64,000 nt of DNA, from contig DAIDHQ010000022.1 in the NCBI GenBank assembly GCA_027459645.1, positions 226,727-290,726 of the forward strand, given 5' to 3'. Numbering within the stretch: position 1 is the first letter of the stretch; every line of letters begins with the position of its first letter. This DNA is from Vulcanimicrobiota bacterium. Its GTDB lineage: Bacteria; Vulcanimicrobiota; Vulcanimicrobiia; Vulcanimicrobiales; Vulcanimicrobiaceae. Below the pieces are notes generated by a model. It was given only the letters and a program-made list of their open reading frames with translations. It made no database searches and had not been told where the DNA came from. Below, piece after piece: positions 8,626-17,424 of the stretch. The position numbers and the translations under genes are program-made.

Positions 8626-11600
8626 ATGCGTTCGCTAAAGATTGTTTGGGCGTTCGTTCTTATAGCGGTGATTTCGATCGCCGCCGTTGCGCTCGCCGCG
8701 CCGCCCTCGCAGCAGCAGAAGGCGCCCCCGGGGCAGCGCATCGTTCCGGTGGCCCCCGGGCTGCCGACCTCCGGTCCGTTGATCGTGCACACGCCCGTGC
8801 CGATCGTCACGATGCCGCTGCCGGCCGCTCCCATCAACGGCGGCCGATACGTCGGCGGCGTTCCGGATGGGACGAAGGTGCCGATCTCGCGCCTGCCGCG
8901 CTTGCCGATGAAGACGCTTGCGAATACGGCGACGCCGAAGAATTACCGCACCCTGCGTCCGATGGCCGCCAGCGGTGCCTACATCGACATCACCGCGACG
9001 AATTGTGGCGGCTCCGGTTCGCTCGGCGATCAGTTCAACGTCGGTTGTCAGTTGGCGTGGCAGTCGCTTAACAATACCAACGGCGACACCAAGCAAGACT
9101 ACTACATCTTCGAAAATAACGGCAACGAATTTACCTCGAGCGCGACCGCTGCCGGTGGCACCTATACCGGAACGGCGGGCAACGGCCACAATACGACGAT
9201 GACCAATCAAGGTACGTACATCTTTGGTACATACGACGTTACCGCGGGGCAGTGGTCGTCTATCATCTACGTTAACGCCGGTCAGGTCTTCGGAATCAAG
9301 GTCTATCAAGATCCGTTCCACACGCAGGAGACCTACCAGTTCGACGCGTCGACGAGCAACAACGCGTACATCTATTTGCAAAACGTCGCGCAGGGCGACT
9401 ACTACGTGGTCGGCGTCAACCGCACGGGTGCGGCACCGCAATGCGTCTTCATGGGACCGGCGCCGTTGCCGTCGCCGTACAGTTATCCATCGAATCAGCT
9501 TTGCAATCTTACGCTCTCGACGGGCGTGCAAGCACCGGGCGGCAACCTCTCGGTCACGTGGCCGATTACCGCAGGCTTGAGCGCGGGAACCTACTCCGTC
9601 GAAGTCTATGATCTGACCGCCGGCACGCGCTTGGGTCAGGTCCAAGTCTCGGTAACCGGTTCGAGCGGTCTCGTCCTGATTACGAAGCCCGACGTCAGCG
9701 GCCCCAATGCGAATCCATCGCCGAATCCCGCGCCAGCTGCAACTGCCGCGACCGTGTTTGATTGGGACGGCGCGTTTCCGCCCGACGAGTCCGTCACCGG
9801 TATTAATGCGTCGATTAACGGCATTACGAACGGCGTCAACTACCAGTGGGTGATGAGCGACCCGCAAGGGCAGGTCATCGATATCACTCCTGCCGGTACC
9901 GTCAGCGCAAATTCGGCGACCGCGACGCTGACCTTTGACGGCCTCACCGGCGGCGCCGCGACGATGCTTTCGCCCGGGCAATATCCGGCGAACAGCTTCA
10001 CGCTGCAGTTCTACGACATCACGCATAAGAACATCGTCGCATCGCAGGCGTTCAAAGTTCTCGGTTATTCGACGCTCACGCAGTTCAATAACGCAGGAAC
10101 GCTGGGAACGTCGATCATCGTGCCACAGGGCGGCGGCTACGGGTCGACGATCATGCGCTTTACGAACAACGGAAACGGTATCTTCAACGGCTTCGGCGAC
10201 AACCTGCGCGAGATCGAATTTTCGACCGGCGTCGACTTCACGCTCAGCACGACGAACAGCTACGGCATCTATATGGGAACGTCATCGGCCGGTGCGTGCA
10301 ACACGACCTGTACGACGACGGCCACCGATTCGTCGGGGAACACCTGGAATGAGACGATCACGTGTCCCGCCGGCGGTCTCCAGAAGAACGGCGAATGTAA
10401 TTTGTTGCTCACCCCGGCGTCGTCCTCGACGACGCTTGCCCCCAACGCGTATATCCAAACGCCAACGCTCTATTTCTTCAGCACGAGCGGCGCGGGATGC
10501 GGAAATGTGTGCGAAGGCATCACCTCGGAGTTGCCCGTCAACGGCGTGAAGTGGTCCAACACCGGAAGCGCGCTTGCGTGGCAGCCGGTGTACTTTGGAA
10601 AGAACAACGCGAGCGAAAGCGGGACGGCGGCCTTTAACCTGGTCGGTTCCTGGAACCAGGGGACGCAGAACATCAACGGCGGGCCGCCCTTCGCGGCATC
10701 GTTCGTCGGCACCCATTTCTATCGGACGAACTTCAACCAGGCCGACTATAATAACAACTCCCCGTACTCGGTTCCGTTCGGCAATAATCTAGCCACCTCC
10801 AACGACGACATTTTTGCCTATACGATCAGTAATACGGGCAACAACACCATTTCGGAGTTGGCGATCGCGTTGCCGTCGCTGTTCCTCTACCAAGGGTTCT
10901 ATGCGGTCGATCCGGCGAGTGCGGGAACGTGGGGTCCCGTTGGATGTCCGGCAAACTTCAGTTCGCAGTGGTTCTGTCTCGCCGGTGGCAACATCGCCAA
11001 GGGGACGTCGACGACCATCTACATCGATCAGACGATCACCCTGCAGAGCTTCCCGTATACCGACATTCAGATGCAGGGCTACGCGAACAGTCAGTGGTTT
11101 GCAATGACGCCGGCATCGACCGGGATCACGACGCCGGATGGTTTGAATTCCCTGGATTCTCTCGCAATGGGCGTCTATTCGCTCATTGGCACCGATATGA
11201 CGTTCGCGGCCAATCCGTCGACGATCGGCCAAGGTTCGACCGCGAATCTCGGCTTCCAAGTAACCAACACATCGACGAGCGTGGACCCGAATCCCGATTC
11301 CATCGATGCGATCGTTATTGAGGCGCCTTCGACCGGTTTGTCGCTCAGTTCTACGCCGAGCGTCAGCAACGCCGGCTGGAGTTATCTCGGCCAATTCAAA
11401 CTCAACGGCGGCACGACGACCCAGTATTGGTTTGGGTTGTGTGCCTCGCAGTTTACCAATGGTGCGCAGCAGGGCGCGGGCAGCTACGGCGGTCCGCCAA
11501 ATGCAAGCGCAGCGCCGCAGACGACGCCTTTTACGTCGCCGTACAAGTCGATTGGTACTTGCAGTAACGAAACGCAGTCGGCGGGACCCGGTACGAAGGT

Positions 11601-12726
11601 GACGATCAGCAATATGCAGCTGACGAACTTTAATACCTCGGGCACGCAGACGTGGAAAATGTACGCGCACGGCACCAACGCCGGCGGCTGGTCGCAGGCG
11701 CAAACGACGACGATCACCGTCACGCCCGAGTCCGCGTCGATCTGGTTCAATCAGGTCAACGGTACGAACGTGACCTCCGGCTCGATACCGACGATCGGCG
11801 GCAGCCCCAACAGCTATCAGTACGCCGTGAAAAATACGTCCGGCACGAGCAAAATTTCGACGATCAACATCACCCTGCCGGGACTCGACATCAATAATCA
11901 AAACGCCTACGACGGGACGAATTGGTGGGACATAGCCAATATCACCAGCGGCGGCGTTACGATTACCGCGCCCGGCGGACAGGCCGACGGCACGGCTGGT
12001 TGTACCGTAAATACCAATGCGGCATATACCTATAACGCGACGAGCGCGGGTGCGAACGGGCAGATTCAGGTCAACTGCACGAATCTGAATCCGAACGACA
12101 CGATCTATGTGAACTTCACCGCGACCAATCCGCAGGTGCAGAGCGATTCGTATCTCTTCCCCACGACGGTCGACGGCAGCAATGCCGGTCCGGCGTGGCT
12201 CGGCTCCAATGAGGTCACCGAGTTGTTCTCGCTGGGTCTGGACGTCGTCGTCGATCCGAGCAATCCTGGACCGGGCGGTTCGACGCCGGTCGTTACCTGT
12301 CAGAATACATGCGCGTTCTCCGGAACGACGATCGACTTCGGCAATATCGGCAACAACACGACCTACACGTTCTCCAATGTGGTTCGCACGAGTATCGATT
12401 ACACGGGCGCGACCTCGGGTGGACACACGCTTGACTTATACGTCAGCGCGAATCAGAACCCGGCGACCACCGCCGATCCCACGGCAGCGAACGAATTGTT
12501 GAGTTCGGTAGATTCGACGAATTCGACGACCGGCGCCGGCATCACGTTCAATCAGACCACGTATAACGTCGTGCCGACGACGAATCCAGGAATGCTGATG
12601 GCGACGGCGCCTGAGACGTATCGGTCGACTCCATACGACATCATCGATAACTATGAGGTCACGATCGGTACCGAAGCACTCTCGGCACACATCATTACGC
12701 TCACGTATACCTTGATCGCGAACTAA
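8626..12726 (+). CDS. Giant secreted surface protein / putative fibre tip adhesin
   Basis: A 1366-residue exported protein, last of the operon, starting four bases after subunit C. Signal peptide: 'MRSLKIVWAFVLIAVISI', cleaved near 'ALA'. Residues 30-100 are Pro-rich. The remainder is Asn/Thr/Ser/Gly-rich and beta-dominated, with paired cysteines (for example 'GACNTTCTTT', 'GCGNVC', 'CQNTCAF') and several Ig-like segments ending in '[TN]xxGxxT'. The last ~130 residues repeat the subunit pattern: 'TIDFGNIGNNTTYTF' followed by a final strand 'HIITLTYTLIAN'. The subunit-like C-terminal domain on a very long body suggests a tip or stalk protein joined to the fibre through that domain. No enzymatic motif is seen. 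Its 3' end overlaps the convergent gene by 26 bp. Confidence 0.6.
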   Translation: MRSLKIVWAFVLIAVISIAAVALAAPPSQQQKAPPGQRIVPVAPGLPTSGPLIVHTPVPIVTMPLPAAPINGGRYVGGVPDGTKVPISRLPRLPMKTLANTATPKNYRTLRPMAASGAYIDITATNCGGSGSLGDQFNVGCQLAWQSLNNTNGDTKQDYYIFENNGNEFTSSATAAGGTYTGTAGNGHNTTMTNQGTYIFGTYDVTAGQWSSIIYVNAGQVFGIKVYQDPFHTQETYQFDASTSNNAYIYLQNVAQGDYYVVGVNRTGAAPQCVFMGPAPLPSPYSYPSNQLCNLTLSTGVQAPGGNLSVTWPITAGLSAGTYSVEVYDLTAGTRLGQVQVSVTGSSGLVLITKPDVSGPNANPSPNPAPAATAATVFDWDGAFPPDESVTGINASINGITNGVNYQWVMSDPQGQVIDITPAGTVSANSATATLTFDGLTGGAATMLSPGQYPANSFTLQFYDITHKNIVASQAFKVLGYSTLTQFNNAGTLGTSIIVPQGGGYGSTIMRFTNNGNGIFNGFGDNLREIEFSTGVDFTLSTTNSYGIYMGTSSAGACNTTCTTTATDSSGNTWNETITCPAGGLQKNGECNLLLTPASSSTTLAPNAYIQTPTLYFFSTSGAGCGNVCEGITSELPVNGVKWSNTGSALAWQPVYFGKNNASESGTAAFNLVGSWNQGTQNINGGPPFAASFVGTHFYRTNFNQADYNNNSPYSVPFGNNLATSNDDIFAYTISNTGNNTISELAIALPSLFLYQGFYAVDPASAGTWGPVGCPANFSSQWFCLAGGNIAKGTSTTIYIDQTITLQSFPYTDIQMQGYANSQWFAMTPASTGITTPDGLNSLDSLAMGVYSLIGTDMTFAANPSTIGQGSTANLGFQVTNTSTSVDPNPDSIDAIVIEAPSTGLSLSSTPSVSNAGWSYLGQFKLNGGTTTQYWFGLCASQFTNGAQQGAGSYGGPPNASAAPQTTPFTSPYKSIGTCSNETQSAGPGTKVTISNMQLTNFNTSGTQTWKMYAHGTNAGGWSQAQTTTITVTPESASIWFNQVNGTNVTSGSIPTIGGSPNSYQYAVKNTSGTSKISTINITLPGLDINNQNAYDGTNWWDIANITSGGVTITAPGGQADGTAGCTVNTNAAYTYNATSAGANGQIQVNCTNLNPNDTIYVNFTATNPQVQSDSYLFPTTVDGSNAGPAWLGSNEVTELFSLGLDVVVDPSNPGPGGSTPVVTCQNTCAFSGTTIDFGNIGNNTTYTFSNVVRTSIDYTGATSGGHTLDLYVSANQNPATTADPTAANELLSSVDSTNSTTGAGITFNQTTYNVVPTTNPGMLMATAPETYRSTPYDIIDNYEVTIGTEALSAHIITLTYTLIAN

Positions 12727-13123
12727 CCACCAACGCGCCGAGGGCGCACACTAACACGGCGGCATACACGCCGCTGCTCTGCCGGTGAAGGCTTTCGTAG
12801 GCCGGCGTGAGCAGCGGCGTGTTTTGCATCTCGGGAACGATGAGCGACGTTTCGATCGATCCGAAGAAGATGGCGAGTGCGACGCAACCAATGACGGCGG
12901 CTTTGGTCCGAGGTGACTCGCGTAGCACGAGCGTGGCTACGACCGCGAGAATGCCGAGCAGATTTCCCGCGGTCGTGATTGCGCGCACGCTTGCAGCTAT
13001 GGTCGATGCAAATGCCGGGGTGGGGCCGATGTGCGTGAAGGCGATCGGCGCAAACAGGAAGGCGAAGCCGGCCATCGCACCTACCCAAAGTCCAAGCGCC
13101 ACGATTCGAAAGACGGAGAGCAT
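12701..13123 (-). CDS. Small integral membrane protein (DUF4149-like)
   Basis: A 140-residue protein with four predicted membrane segments ('IVALGLWVGAMAGFAFLFAP', 'AGNLLGILAVVATLVL', 'AAVIGCVALAIFFGSIE', 'SGVYAAVLVCALGALVV'). The 'W.GA..G..F..AP' opening and four-helix plan resemble DUF4149/TMEM205-type proteins, function unknown. I chose the ATG at 13123 because the much longer upstream frame is antisense to the next gene. That ATG shares the tetramer CATG with the start of the divergent gene. No Shine-Dalgarno is obvious. Confidence 0.6.
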   Translation of the reverse strand: MLSVFRIVALGLWVGAMAGFAFLFAPIAFTHIGPTPAFASTIAASVRAITTAGNLLGILAVVATLVLRESPRTKAAVIGCVALAIFFGSIETSLIVPEMQNTPLLTPAYESLHRQSSGVYAAVLVCALGALVVSSRSRYT

Positions 13124-13909
13124 GACGACCGGTTCCACTCGCGCGAAGCCTGACCCGCTGCAGACCGCATTGGAGGCCGCGCGCGAAGGCGCGGCTGTAC
13201 TTTTGGAACATGCAGGCCGGCCTCTCGAGATCCAGGAGAAGGGTCGTCGCGCCGATCTGGTGACCGCCGCGGATCGCGCGAGCGAACGGATCATCCTCGA
13301 AAAACTCCGCGGAGCGTTTCCGAACGCTTCTGTCCTGGCGAAGAGAGCGGCGCTTCCGCGGGGACGAGCGACGAACGCTGGATCGTCGATCCGCTCGACG
13401 GTACGACGAATTACGCGCACGGCTATCCGATCTATTGCATTTCGATTGCGTTCGAACGCGCGGGCGAACTCGTCGCAGCGGTCGTATATGCGCCCGCGAT
13501 GAACGAGTGCTTTGCTGCGGAGCGCGGTGCAGGCGCGATGCGGAACGAAACGTCGATTCACGTTTCTCACATCGATGCACTGAGCGATGCGATGGTGTGC
13601 ACCGGGTTCCATCCGGCCGATTTCGCCCGCAACGGGGCATACTTCGGCGCCATGTCCGGACATGCGCAAGCGGTACGGCGCGACGGCTCGGCGGCGCTCG
13701 ATTTAGCCTATACGGCTTGTGGGCGTTTCGACGGCTTTTGGGAGTGGGACTTGAGCCCTTGGGACGTTGCCGCAGGGACGCTGCTCGTCTTGGAAGCCCG
13801 CGGTCACGTCACGCGCATCGACGGAACCGCGCCGGGGGTTGACGGCCGTTCGATTCTTGCAACGAACGGCCGTATTCATGGCGAGATGCTCAGGACGCTG
13901 GATTTTTGA
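13122..13909 (+). pseudogene. Inositol monophosphatase family gene with a one-base frameshift
   Basis: Frame 1 runs from ATG 13122 ('TALEAAREGAAVLLEH', 'KGRRADLVTAADRASE', 'RIILEKLRGAFPNASVLA') and then turns into nonsense. From about 13343 the homology continues in another frame: 'ESGASAGTSDERWIVDPLDG' then 'TTNYAHGYPIYCISIAFERA' and, near the end, 'WEWDLSPWDVAAGTLLV'. Adding one G after 13340 restores 'LAEESG', the metal-binding acidic motif of the family. The other metal motifs, DPLDGT and WDxxA, are intact, so a repaired product would be about 262 residues and probably an active phosphatase on inositol-phosphate-like or PAP-like substrates. The break is either a genuine mutation or a sequencing/assembly error. 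Shine-Dalgarno GGAGAG precedes the ATG. Confidence 0.8.
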
Positions 13910-15473
13910 AGGTACGAACGAATAGCACGCAGCAGCGGTCGCCGGTGGCCGTAGTCTCTTGCCAGTTTGGAAGTGTTTGCATGCGCGATTCAAAGAAGCC
14001 GCCGCGCCACGCGATCACCGAATTGATGTCGTAGTGGTTCAATAATCGCCGCCAGCCCGGTTGTGCGTGCGTGATGGTGCCGTAGGCCTGCCACACCGCT
14101 GCGGGATACGGATCGGTGCGCCCATCGAGAAAAATGCGGATATTGCCGGTTCCTAGCGCAACCGAACACCAGGAGTATTCGGCGCAGAACAATCGATGCT
14201 CGCCCGGAAGTGCTTCCAGTGTTTTTACCGATCCAAACGGTCCCGGCCATTGAACGCCGGGATTGCCTGTTTGAAGGCCATACCAGCCGAAAAAAATCAC
14301 GGCCGCGGGAAGCGCGACGGCTTCCAAAATGAGCGCGCTCCGGAGCCATCGTTGGGAAGGAGGCTTGTCCAACGCCCAGCTCAATGACAGCGAACCCGGG
14401 ATAACGGCCGCAAGCCCGTAGAGTCCCAGATTTCGCCCGGCGAAGAGCGTTGCGATCGCTACGACGATCGACAACGCGAAGTCGAACGCGTGAGTCTTCC
14501 AGAGGCGGCGTACGAGCCCCGTGACGAGGACGATGATAAGCGGCAAATATCCGTACTGCACGTAGATGCTAGAAAATGGAAGCGGTTTCCAGCCCGCGAT
14601 ATATGGCTTCATCGGATTGTGCAGAACGCTAAGTGCATACGCCGGAAGGCTCGGGCCGAAGGGCGTGCAGAGCGTTGCAAGCGGCAGAATGACGCACAGC
14701 GCAATTCGCAGCCGAAGGTCCTTGCGACGAATGACAGCTGAGACGATCGTGTTCAACCACATCGTCGGAACGATTAATGCCACGCTCCCGTGAAGGTTCG
14801 CCCAAAGGACGGTCAAAGGGACGAGCGCCCAAAGTATTGGGCCTTCGAGGTCGAGAATCACCAAGGCCAGCGCAAAGAGCGGCCATACCCAAACCTCTGC
14901 ACGCACGGCGAAGTTCGGTGAAATACAGAGACCGGCAAAAAACAAGACCACGGTCGTCGCAAACGCCGATGCTCCCAGCGAATACGCGCGCCAAGCCAGG
15001 ACGGTAAGGGCCGCAACCATCAGAACGCCGGTGATAGCCGTGACGATCCACAACGTTCCGGTATCAAACGCGCGGGCAACGGCCACACTGAAGAGCCACT
15101 CATGTGGAATCCACGGGGCTCCGGGCGAGGAAAAGACGTCGTGCCCGAGCGTTCGCGGGATCGCGTGATGAGCGAGGACGTATTCACCGAGCCGGCGTTG
15201 CCAGAAGAGATCTCCATCCGCGAAAGGGTCTCGCAGAAGACCGCCTACGCGATAGGCAACCATCGCCGCAATAAGAATCGAACTGACGCCGAAACCAACA
15301 AGCCGAGCCCGCTCTCCGCGTCGCTGTGTCTTGCCGTCCGCGTCCTTGCGCTGGCGTTTCACGAGCACCGTTTTTCGACGAGATCTCACTTCGCTCCGGC
15401 GTGCCGTTCGGACGAGGAACCGGGTTTGCAGGGCGTCTCTGCGCGGGCGGGTAAGGTTGGCCCATGAGCGCAC
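13890..15473 (-). CDS. Polytopic membrane protein, glycosyltransferase-C-like
   Basis: A protein of up to 527 residues with about ten to eleven membrane segments after a basic N-terminus. A large first loop has 'DPFADGDLFWQRRLGEYVL' and 'IPHEWLF', and a soluble C-terminal domain has 'EYSWCSVALG', 'IFLDGRTDPYP' and 'WRRLLNHYDINSVI'. The acidic 'D-G-D' loop plus C-terminal extracytoplasmic domain resembles GT-C/PMT-like membrane proteins of unknown function found in many bacteria; no closer assignment is possible. The start is uncertain: the longest form overlaps the divergent gene, and a GTG about 37 codons in is equally plausible. It overlaps the convergent phosphatase gene by 20 bp. Confidence 0.6.
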   Translation of the reverse strand: MRSWANLTRPRRDALQTRFLVRTARRSEVRSRRKTVLVKRQRKDADGKTQRRGERARLVGFGVSSILIAAMVAYRVGGLLRDPFADGDLFWQRRLGEYVLAHHAIPRTLGHDVFSSPGAPWIPHEWLFSVAVARAFDTGTLWIVTAITGVLMVAALTVLAWRAYSLGASAFATTVVLFFAGLCISPNFAVRAEVWVWPLFALALVILDLEGPILWALVPLTVLWANLHGSVALIVPTMWLNTIVSAVIRRKDLRLRIALCVILPLATLCTPFGPSLPAYALSVLHNPMKPYIAGWKPLPFSSIYVQYGYLPLIIVLVTGLVRRLWKTHAFDFALSIVVAIATLFAGRNLGLYGLAAVIPGSLSLSWALDKPPSQRWLRSALILEAVALPAAVIFFGWYGLQTGNPGVQWPGPFGSVKTLEALPGEHRLFCAEYSWCSVALGTGNIRIFLDGRTDPYPAAVWQAYGTITHAQPGWRRLLNHYDINSVIAWRGGFFESRMQTLPNWQETTATGDRCCVLFVRTFKNPAS

Positions 15474-15898
15474 CCCTGATCGCGCGTTTTCTCGGGTTGC
15501 TGTTTGCCGTTATCGGCGTACTCGGCTTACTGCCGTGGACGTCGCCCGCGGCGCCGTTCGATGCGCCGGTCGTTTCGATCGAGATTCAATACCGTTTGAT
15601 CGCCGGCATTTTTCCGGCCAATCTTGCGAGCGACGTCTTTTACCTGGTTTTTGCGTTGTGGGGATTGCTCGCCGGCGGCCGATGGAACGCCGCGATCTGG
15701 TATTTGCGCGTTATGACGTGGGTGTTCTTGGTGATCGCGCTCTTTGGCGTCATTCCGTACTTCCCGCTCTACACGCTCTTCGGCGTCGCCCCGATCTACG
15801 GTTGGGACGCTCTGCTGAACTTCATCGTCGCGATTCTTGCGGCGTACGGCGGGTACGGCCGGGGTTCGATCCAGCCGGCAGAAGGCGAAGCGCTCTAA
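15464..15898 (+). CDS. DUF4383-like four-helix membrane protein
   Basis: A 144-residue protein with four hydrophobic segments ('FLGLLFAVIGVLGLLPW', 'SDVFYLVFALWGLLAG', 'VMTWVFLVIALFGVIPYF', 'LLNFIVAILAAYGGY'). The order resembles DUF4383: an opening helix, a long loop, then 'VFALWGLLAGG' and 'YGWDALLNFIVAILAAY'. Function is unknown. The start ATG lies within the 5' end of the longest form of the divergent membrane protein. Two bases separate its stop from the next convergent gene. Confidence 0.6.
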   Translation: MSAPLIARFLGLLFAVIGVLGLLPWTSPAAPFDAPVVSIEIQYRLIAGIFPANLASDVFYLVFALWGLLAGGRWNAAIWYLRVMTWVFLVIALFGVIPYFPLYTLFGVAPIYGWDALLNFIVAILAAYGGYGRGSIQPAEGEAL

Positions 15899-15900
15899 AA

Positions 15901-17256
15901 CTACGCGCTGATCGGGGCGCGCTGCGCCCAGCTTTCGCGACGGAGTTTCAGCGCTGTGAGGGCCGCGCGTGCGCTCCATGCGAGAATCCACGCGAAGGGC
16001 ACGCTGTAGAGACCGATATGCAGGCGTTCGATGCCGTACCACGTCAGCGGCAGCACGAGCGCGGCGCAGAGCAGGCCGACCGTCATAGAAAACTTCGTAT
16101 CGCCGGCGGCGCGGATGGGCGAGATGGCAACCATCGCCCAGCCCTTGATCGGCATCGTGATCATGTGCACCGCAAGCGGAAATGCCGCGGCCGACGCAAC
16201 GACCGGGTTGAGCGTAAAGAGCCATGCGAGCGGCCACGCTAGAATCGCTACCGCGATTCCGGTGATGGTCGTGACGAAGAGCGTCGAGCGCAACGCTTTG
16301 CCGAGAAATTGCCGCGCCCCGTCGGGGTCGCCTGCACCGAGGCGCTGGCCGATCACCGTCTGCGTCGCGCTCTGCAGCGGACCCGGCACCACGAACGTCA
16401 GATCCGAGACCACGTTGAGCGCACGAAAGCCCGCGATCGCAATCGCCCCGAGCGGAGCGAGCATCGCGACGATCGCCATGTCGGGTGCAACGATCGCAAA
16501 GCCGAAGACGCTTTCGGGTAGGCCCAACCACGCGCACCGCCACGCCAAGCGCCAATCGACGGCAAGCGAATGAAAGATGCGATAGATGGGTTTGCGTGCA
16601 ACGTAGATCACCGCGGCGATGGCCGCAATCGTCTCGGAAATCATCGTGCTCACACCGGCGCCCACGATGCCGAACGGATGGCCGGTCCACCATCCGAGCG
16701 CGAGCGCGAGCAGCAACGGGATGTGCACGAGATTGATGATCCCAAGCAGATAGATGCCGAGCTTGCGATTTCCCGCGGCGCCCAGTCCGACGATGAGCGT
16801 CGCCGAGACGTTCATCGGAATCAGCGACGCAACGCGCAGGATTAAGTACGTCGCGCTCTCGTTTGCCGAGGCGATGCCGGGCAGCATCGCATGCAGCAGC
16901 GGATGTGCGCCCGCGAAGCTCACCAACGTCAACGCGACGGCCAATAAGCCCGGAACGATCGCCCCCGCGCGAACCGTCCGCGCGAAGCCGTCGAGATCGT
17001 GCGCGCCCACGCGCTGCGCCGCAATAATGCCGAGGCCGCTCCAGAGCCCCTGAATCGTCATAATGAGCGTGAAAAAAACGGTCGTCGCCGCCGTCACGCC
17101 GGCCAGCGACACCGCGCCGAGCGAACCGATCGCGATCGTGTCCGCGACGCCGAGCACCTGATCGCCGAGCTGCTGCACCGCAAGCGGAATCGACAGCCGC
17201 CGAAACGCAGCAGCGACGCGCGTATGATCGACGACCATACCGCGTACGTCAGCCAT
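15901..17256 (-). CDS. MATE family multidrug/metabolite efflux protein
   Basis: A 451-residue transporter with twelve hydrophobic segments arranged as two six-helix halves. The N-terminal half has 'SIPLAVQQLGDQVLGVADTI' and 'VSLAGVTAATTVFF', matching the first two helices of MATE/NorM proteins. The second half begins near 'RLAWRCAWLGLPESVFGFAI' and includes 'VIGQRLGAGDPDGARQFLGK', the conserved MATE loop. The family uses H+ or Na+ gradients to export drugs or metabolites; the substrate cannot be predicted. An internal ATG eight codons in is an alternative start, and ribosome-site support is weak for both. Confidence 0.85.
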   Translation of the reverse strand: MADVRGMVVDHTRVAAAFRRLSIPLAVQQLGDQVLGVADTIAIGSLGAVSLAGVTAATTVFFTLIMTIQGLWSGLGIIAAQRVGAHDLDGFARTVRAGAIVPGLLAVALTLVSFAGAHPLLHAMLPGIASANESATYLILRVASLIPMNVSATLIVGLGAAGNRKLGIYLLGIINLVHIPLLLALALGWWTGHPFGIVGAGVSTMISETIAAIAAVIYVARKPIYRIFHSLAVDWRLAWRCAWLGLPESVFGFAIVAPDMAIVAMLAPLGAIAIAGFRALNVVSDLTFVVPGPLQSATQTVIGQRLGAGDPDGARQFLGKALRSTLFVTTITGIAVAILAWPLAWLFTLNPVVASAAAFPLAVHMITMPIKGWAMVAISPIRAAGDTKFSMTVGLLCAALVLPLTWYGIERLHIGLYSVPFAWILAWSARAALTALKLRRESWAQRAPISA

Positions 17257-17289
17257 GATTGAGAGGCCTTATGGAGGCGCTTGAGATGT

Positions 17290-17421
17290 CGTAACGCATG
17301 GTTCGTGAGCGGGCTCTAAACGAGGCACGGAGCCAGGATGGCGAGAGTGCCGAGGAAGCGCAGCAGGAGCGGAGGCAGGATGCCGGAGCGAGGAGCGGCC
17401 GCGAACGGGCCATGCGTTACG
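17290..17421. repeat. 12-bp inverted repeat enclosing a 108-bp purine-rich spacer
   Basis: CGTAACGCATGG at 17290-17301 is perfectly inverted as CCATGCGTTACG at 17410-17421. The spacer is strongly purine-rich on the plus strand (runs such as GAGGAAGCGCAGCAGGAGCG). It fills the gap between the MATE gene and kynU. It could be a large hairpin, a small non-autonomous element, or a regulatory site; no target-site duplication is obvious. Confidence 0.5.
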
Positions 17422-17424
17422 GCA

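Noticed and set aside
10789..12426. 545-codon open frame antisense to the giant secreted protein
   Set aside because: Arg-rich, low-complexity translation lying wholly opposite a gene with a signal peptide and ordered domain pattern; a GC-driven shadow frame.
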